Positions 44,392 to 64,000 of a DNA stretch of 64,000 bases are shown in pieces (position 1 is the first letter of the stretch; the number at the start of each line of letters is the position of its first letter). This stretch comes from Megamerina dolium (taxonomy: Eukaryota; Arthropoda; Insecta; Diptera; Megamerinidae): NCBI GenBank assembly GCA_963854835.1, contig OY978530.1:8403854-8467853 (forward strand), read 5' to 3'. The notes under the pieces were generated by a model. It was not told the origin of the DNA. It ran no database searches and was given only the letters and a program-made list of their open reading frames with translations. The position numbers were made by a program, and so were the translations under genes.

Positions 44392-45080
44392 GCAGTGCTT
44401 TCCCAAGAAGGGCACCCAGTATGTTTTATAGCAAGAACACTATATAATCACGTGCAGTGATTAAACACTATTATTTGAAAGGGAAAACGGCGAAAGAAAC
44501 AAAAGAAAAGCTCGATAAACATTACAGTGAGTCTGCTCCGTCAGATTACATGGTAAAATATTGGATTGCTGAATTTAAACGCGGCCGAACAAGCAGTGCA
44601 ACAATACCATCAACAGGAAGGCCAAAAGAGGTGGTTACTGAAGAAAATATCAAGAAAATCCTCGATATCGTTATGAATGATCGCCGAGTCAAGTTGCGTG
44701 AGATTGTTGAAATGGAAAACATCTCATATGAAAGTGTGTTCAACATTTTGCATGAACATTTGCATGTAAAAAAGCTATCGGCAAGATGGGTGCCACGTTT
44801 GCTCAGTGTCGAACAAAAATGAGTTCGAGAGACCACTTCACAGCGGTGTTTGGAGATAATAAAGCGTAATACTGTTGATTTTTGGCGTCGATTAATAACT
44901 GTTGATGAAACGTGGGTCCACCCCTACACACCTGAAACCAAAAATCAATCGAAACAATGGGTGGAAGTTGGTGGAAGTGCTCCGAAGAAGGCGAAGGCAG
45001 TGAAATCGGATGGCAAGGTTATGGCCACTGTATGCACTCGGAATATTGCTTATCGATTATCTTGAAAAAGGATCCACAAT
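44141..45080 (+). repeat. Master copy of the 940-bp gypsy-mariner array unit
   Basis: The array units begin at CAGAGAAAGAAATAAAAAG and end at GGATCCACAAT, exactly 44141 and 45080 here, in uninterrupted element context (CTACCTAAAA before and CACAGGAAAG after). This locus is thus the probable source or the closest relative of the ancestor. At three diagnostic sites it agrees with the inverted units and differs from the forward units. Confidence 0.93.
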
Positions 45081-45541
45081 CACAGGAAAGTATTATCGTG
45101 CATTATTGGATCAATTGAATGATGCAATCAAGAAAAAACGACCACATTTAAAGAAGAAAAAAGTGATCTTTCTTCAACACAACGCACCGGTTCACACAGC
45201 ATTAGATACGATTCTAAAATTACGTGAAATACACTTCGAATTGGTTGATCATCCACCTTATAGTCCAGATTTAGCTACTAGTGACTTTTTCCTGTTTCCA
45301 AACTTGAAAAAATGACTCGCAGGAAAAAGATACAGCTCTAACGAAGAAGTGATTATCGAAACTAACGCGCATTTTGAGGGGTTCCCGAATTCGTATTATT
45401 CAGATGGTATAAAAAAGTTGGAAAATCGTCTTACTAAGTGCCTCGAAGTAAAAGGAAACTATGTTGAGAAATAAATGGTTTTTGAAAAAAAAATGTTTTT
45501 TTCCTACTTAGGTAGCTTCATTATCATTCCGCCCTCGTATG
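44457..45541 (+). pseudogene. mariner transposase inserted in gypsy 2
   Basis: 44457-44822 encodes the N-terminal DNA-binding part (HYYLKGKTAKETKEKLDKHY, GRPKEVVTEENIKKILDIV, VEMENISYESVFNILHEHL, SARWVPRLL). 44850-45065 carries WRRLITVDETWVHPYTPETK (first Asp). After a frameshift near 45040, 45010-45315 carries [33 protein letters not shown] and HPPYSPDLATSDFFLF. The second catalytic Asp is His (Q-H-N), the third is present. A TGA ends the frame at 45313, and the C-terminus continues to 45474. The 3' terminal repeat ends CCGCCCTCGTA at 45541; the 5' one is missing. The family resembles the irritans group. Confidence 0.9.
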
Positions 45542-45596
45542 TATACATGTTAATGCATTTTTTTTTCTGCAAAATTCAGAAGATAACAGATCAAGT

Positions 45597-46004
45597 TTGG
45601 AAATGTTAGACAATTTAGAAGATATTGAAACTCTAGCAACAATCCATTCAGCTGAAGAATATCTACATGGCCATTTTTGCATTAAGAAAGAAAACTCAGA
45701 TAAAACTCAGATAATTTTAACAAACAGAGCAGAGGAAATAAAAACGTTACATGGAAAAAGGATAATCTTTATAGCAGAATGCGACTTTGGTAGAATGGGC
45801 GAAATATTTCGAAAATTCATTACGATGGGAAATATAGGAATATATTCGGAGTTATGTGACACAGTTTACAACGTAGTTCAACAAAAATTAATACAAATGT
45901 TTTCTAACGACAGACAATTAAATTTTATTAAATGCACACTTAGAGCACAAGATATCAAAACCGAAGTTGAAGCAGTGAAGTATGCATTCGGGCATTCAAA
46001 GTAG
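45597..46004 (+). pseudogene. gypsy 2 linker between RNase H and integrase
   Basis: A 135-codon frame, LEDIETLATIHSAEEYLHGH ... KTQIILTNRAEEIKTLHGKR. The position after the RNase H region and the T-I-H-S-A and N-(x)-x-Q-I-I-L motifs match the linker of 17.6/gypsy-type pol before the integrase zinc-binding part. The integrase itself is absent because the element stops at about 46005. Confidence 0.6.
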
Positions 46005-46010
46005 ATATAT

Positions 46011-46279
46011 GGGGATTCTGGATCAGCTATCTAACTGCGTGTGTTAGAGCAAGAAAGGAGATCAACATATTTTAAGCTATCTTAGCCATGTGTTAGAGTT
46101 GCAGCTATCTTGATAAGTGTGTGAGAGGGAGGCGGCATGATGGGTGGGCGGAGAATGTGGTGAGGTGGCTAAGGCGTGAGGAGTGGCGGCGTTGATATTG
46201 ATTCGAGCTGTGCTACCAGGCTAGCATGATCGGTAGCAAACAGCTATGTCTTGTATTGGTTGATATGGTAAGTGCATAT
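46011..46279. other. Unassigned spacer
   Basis: About 270 bp, less AT-rich than other spacers, with TGTGTTAGAG and AGCTATCTT repeated twice each in the first half. I recognise no element or ORF. Confidence 0.4.
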
Positions 46280-48510
46280 ACGTTTTTTTTTTATTCGAAG
46301 GGGGAATCTATCATAGATACCGTCAACCATAGACGGCATGTGTGATTCATACTGTCCGCTAAAGGTACACCTCATTCGGGACCACTCCTAGTCAGTATTA
46401 TCTTACTATGCTGGACTTGCGAACCAGTACGCCTACGTACTAAACCCTTCACTCCGACCTCTATAGCTTGTTTGTGTCTTGCGGGACCGCCGTTAAGCAC
46501 TGCTTCTCAGGACTATGCTGAGCTAAGATGCCTCTTCTAACATCCAGTACATGGCGTTCACACAGCTGCAGTTACATTTCTCCGCTGCCACTCCTTCTTC
46601 CTGAGCTCCTTGAGAGCTATTGCAGCCCATTTTTCCATCTTAAACTACACCAAACTCGATCGCAGCATATGGGTACAATGTTATCGGGTGTCATCAGTTC
46701 ATTTATTATCTTCTCTATGGTCATTCTCTGCGCCTCAAATCTAAAGCAGAAGAAAAAGATATGCTGAGCGTTTTTGCCGACAGTGTTGCAGAATGAGCAT
46801 TATGTCGCGTCATCATGACCGAATCTGTGGAGGTACTCTCTGAAACAACCACGGCCCGTCAAAAACTGCGTAAGATAGTAGTCTGTCTCTCCTTGTCTTC
46901 TTTCGACCCAAGCTTGCACGTTCCTGATGAGCCTGTGGGTCCACCTCTTTTTTCCTGCGGCGTCCCATTGACTTTGCCATTCGTCTAGGCTCGTCTGTCT
47001 CTCCTCTCTCCGTTCGGTTGCCGTTAACCGCCTATTCAAGCTTTTGGTTCTGTTGTATACTCTGCTAAACTCCGAGGCCATTATGTCCGGCTGCATAATG
47101 CCAGATATAATATCGGCCGCAGGGCTGTCCCCCATGTAGGCGCCGCGTACATCAGTATTGATTGACGGCAATCCACCCGTCACCACGTAGCTTTTGGGCC
47201 CTTCGTCCGTGTCATACAACAGTAGTCTGTCAGACAGATAACTATTTATTATTCGGATTAGGTACGCCGGTGTTTCCTTTGCCTCAAATGTCCTCATAAT
47301 AAGAGTCGAGTTTGCCGAGTTGAAGGCATTTTGTACGTCTAGCGTCACTACTGCACAATATTTTTTATCGCCATACATCCATCTAGTGCCTTCTATGGCC
47401 TTGCCAGCAATGTCCGTCAATTTTCTAATTGTGTCTATGGTCGACCGATGTCTCCTGAAGCCAAATTGGTTCTCGGAGAGACCAGATGATTTCCTTTCTA
47501 TATGTTGTTCCAGACGCGTGCATATCAACCTCTCCAATATTTTGGCCATCGTATCGATCATGCAAAGTTGACGATACGCGTTTGGCTCACCCGCCGGTTT
47601 ATTCGGCTTCTGAAGGAGGACTAGGCGCTGTTTTTTCCATACTTTCGGGAAAACACCTTCGTTCAAATATCTCGTAAAAAGCTCGGCAAAAGGCTACGTT
47701 TTGTGATTAATGGCGATCTTCAGCACCTGATTCGGGATGCTATCAAGTCCAGGCGTCTTTGCGTTACCGAATCTCTCCGCCGCTAAGATAATCTCCGACT
47801 TGTCGATTGTCACTGCTTCTTCTATTGGGGGTATCACCATATACGGTTGCAAGTCTTGCGCCGGAAAAAGCGTTTTTACTACCTTTCTTAAGAGGATAGT
47901 GCAGGTTGTTGCTTTACCTCTACCACCTCTGACTTTCGACATCACTATCTTATACGCGTCACCCCACGGGTTCTCGTCCACCCTTTCACAAAGTTCTTTG
48001 AAGCGTGAGGACTTGCTGCTTTTGATCGCCTTTTTAAACACCTTGCGTTTCTTTTTGAAGCATTCACGTAGTATTATATGCCCCGGAGTACCTTGGCTTC
48101 TTTAGGAGAGACGTCTTGCTCTATGACATTCACTTCTTAATGTATTAATCTCCTGATTCCACCAGTACATGGGCTTTCTAAACATATTCTGTCTTTTCCT
48201 GCACATGGCGGCGTCGCAAGCTTTACTTACGTACTTTGACAGCATGTCGGCCTGTCGGTCCACGTCGTTTGGACTGTCTGGGTTCACGTCTAATATGAGT
48301 TTGAAAATTTCTTCATCAAGCGTTTCCACCTTCCACCCTCTGGTTTGTGTTTTTAGTAGGCCCCCTCGAAACTGTTTATGATTGCCGACTTCCATCACAA
48401 CAGCGAGGTGGTCGCTATGTGTGTAAAAGTCGCACACCTGCTAGCTAGTCGATCTAACGAGCGCGCGGCTGGCGAACGTAATGTCAATAATTGATCCATT
48501 GATCGCATGT
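46280..48510 (-). mobile_element. R1-clade LINE, 5'-truncated, internally deleted
   Basis: The minus strand ends in a poly(A) tract (T-run 46281-46291 on the plus strand) after a 3' UTR of about 280 bp. Coding runs from the end of the endonuclease at about 48505 (IIDITFASRALVR, then S-D-H-L-A-V-V) to the C-terminal zinc-knuckle at about 46790. The element is a different R1 lineage from 10986-15000. Confidence 0.85.
46740..48505 (-). pseudogene. R1-type ORF2 lacking the RT catalytic palm
   Basis: Visible from the 5' side: endonuclease end FYTHSDHLAVVMEVG; linker CDAAMCRKRQNMFRKPMYWW; RT fingers KTPGLDSIPNQVLKIAINH, WKKQRLVLLQKPNKPAGEPN, ENQFGFRRHRSTIDTIRKLT; and motif A VVTLDVQNAFNSAN. After YVVTGG, where the P-Q-G-S-(V)-L-G-P box and F-A-D-D should follow, the sequence jumps to AADIISGIMQPDIMASEFSR, the post-RT region. 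Several hundred bases are deleted. The C-terminus has RWTHRLIRNVQAWVERRQGE, LTGRGCFREYLHRFG and a C-(x)2-C..H..C knuckle. A TAG interrupts after N-H-K-T. Confidence 0.85.
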
Positions 48511-48524
48511 ACAATAATAATTTT

Positions 48525-48644
48525 ACATGCGTGTGTATATGATTATAGCTTGTAGCTACATAGGCTACATATAGTCGGTACAATAAATGCATGTACATGC
48601 GTGTGTATATGGTTATAGCTTGTAGCTACATAGGCTACATATAT
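48525..48644. repeat. Two copies of a 70-bp period repeat
   Basis: ACATGCGTGTGTATATGATT and the following TAGCTTGTAGCTACATAGGC segment occur at 48525-48573 and again, with one change, at 48595-48643, exactly 70 bp apart. Confidence 0.9.
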
Positions 48645-48763
48645 ATTAGACTATTTATATCTTAATATATATGTAGCTAGCATGAGTATCAAAAAATAAT
48701 ATAAGTTTTTGTTGAGGTAGGTTTTTCATACTTCTCATTATTTACGTTGTATTCAAATTATAT

Positions 48764-48904
48764 ATGAGTTACTTATTTGCAATAAAATTGACAAATATTA
48801 TTTCACACGTGACAATTGGAGTGTTAGGATATTTTGTTGTCAAACGATTCGCGATAATGATAAATATTGCGTATGTCATAGCGAATGGTCCCAATGAAAA
48901 ATAG
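48764..48904 (+). other. Short unrecognised ORF
   Basis: A 46-codon frame from an ATG, MSYLFAIKLTNIISHVTIGV and on to a TAG, hydrophobic at its centre (TIGVLGYFVV) as in a single membrane helix. It is followed within ten bases by the next unrecognised frame. I do not know either; both may be chance ORFs or an exon pair. Confidence 0.2.
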
Positions 48905-49153
48905 TTCTCGTGGATGCAAGGGAAAGAGTTATGGAGGTTTTTGTAAAACCAGAGCATGGACTACCATCTTTAATATTGCGTGTAACTCGAAATGGGGGTG
49001 TTTTATTCCGAGATAAGGAATTCAATTTTAAATCAGATGTTCAAATTGAAGTTTTAGGAGTTTTTTATAGAAGCAGCAATGATTTCAAATATATAGGGGA
49101 CTGTCCATTCTCTTATGATGAAGGGTGGGGTAGTCGCTTAAAGCGTGACGATG
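48898..49153 (+). other. Unrecognised reading frame fused to a mariner fragment
   Basis: From 48898 the frame is open through VFVKPEHGLPSLILRVTRNG, LFRDKEFNFKSDVQIEVLGV and FKYIGDCPFSYDEGWGSRLK to about residue 85, then runs into mariner sequence (EIVEMENISYESV) at 49154. The composition is protein-like and not low-complexity, and it matches none of the elements here. The first ATG in frame is at 48931. It could be an exon of a host gene or a fragment of an element I do not recognise. No splice sites are claimed. Confidence 0.35.

Positions 49154-64000
<14,847 letters not shown>

Larger units (their letters stand above)
42417..46010 (+). mobile_element. Ty3/gypsy LTR retrotransposon 2, truncated both ends
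   Basis: The plus strand carries a gag end, protease, RT, RNase H start, a mariner insertion (about 44450-45541), then the linker between RNase H and integrase (45597-46004). No LTR or integrase is left. The relation of pol motifs to 17.6/297/Zam-type elements is my reading. The segment 44141-45080, across the gypsy-mariner junction, is the template of the array at 49-64 kb. Confidence 0.8.

Overview
Organism and overall character: the window looks like a repeat-dense island of an insect genome, most likely a higher dipteran. The reasons are the element mix (mariner, Tc1, piggyBac, a Harbinger-like MITE, RTE, R1 and LOA/I-group LINEs, Ty3/gypsy and BEL/Pao LTR elements, a tRNA-derived SINE, and a 'mini-me'-like (GACR)n element) and the long (TA)n tracts. 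I found no convincing host gene, rRNA or functional tRNA gene. Almost every base can be assigned to a transposable element or simple repeat, and most elements are broken and nested inside one another. Layout 1-31 kb: a mariner (191-5068, minus) carries a SINE and a complete ~3.25 kb LINE, both with target-site duplications. A minus-strand gypsy pol (about 5.9-11 kb) is interrupted by a 528-bp MITE (TAA duplication) and a 1170-bp piggyBac relic (TTAA duplication). A minus-strand R1 fragment is split by RTE copy 1 (11472-14541), whose ORF has a single stop. A LOA/I-type LINE (15001-18762) sits exactly between two inverted R1 arms and carries a SINE. Then come a piggyBac relic, a LINE endonuclease fragment, more SINEs in or beside (TA)n tracts, a full-length RTE copy 2 (22494-25826) splitting another mariner, a mini-me-like element and a second LOA-type LINE (about 27.1-30.8 kb) holding a further SINE. 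Layout 31-49 kb: a LINE endonuclease fragment, a nearly intact Tc1 element with IR/DR ends (32451-34101), a BEL/Pao element with LTR, gag, protease, a truncated pol and an env-like ORF (34.1-42.4 kb) into which a third LOA-type LINE is inserted, then a second gypsy pol (42.4-46.0 kb) interrupted by a mariner, and an R1-clade LINE (46.3-48.5 kb). Layout 49-64 kb: the most unusual part. A 940-bp chimeric unit (end of gypsy RT through RNase H joined to a 5'-truncated mariner transposase, copied from 44141-45080) is repeated in tandem. The units are separated by 0.9-2.1 kb of nearly pure trinucleotide repeat of the form (AGT)n(ACT)m, which is itself a palindrome. Four complete units and one partial unit run forward; the array then flips, and at least two more run in reverse up to the window edge. 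Sequence variants separate forward and inverted units into two subfamilies. How the parts relate: the elements do not form a pathway. Their relationships are insertion order, shared mobilisation machinery (SINE tails resembling LINE 3' ends) and amplification of a dead chimera as a complex satellite.
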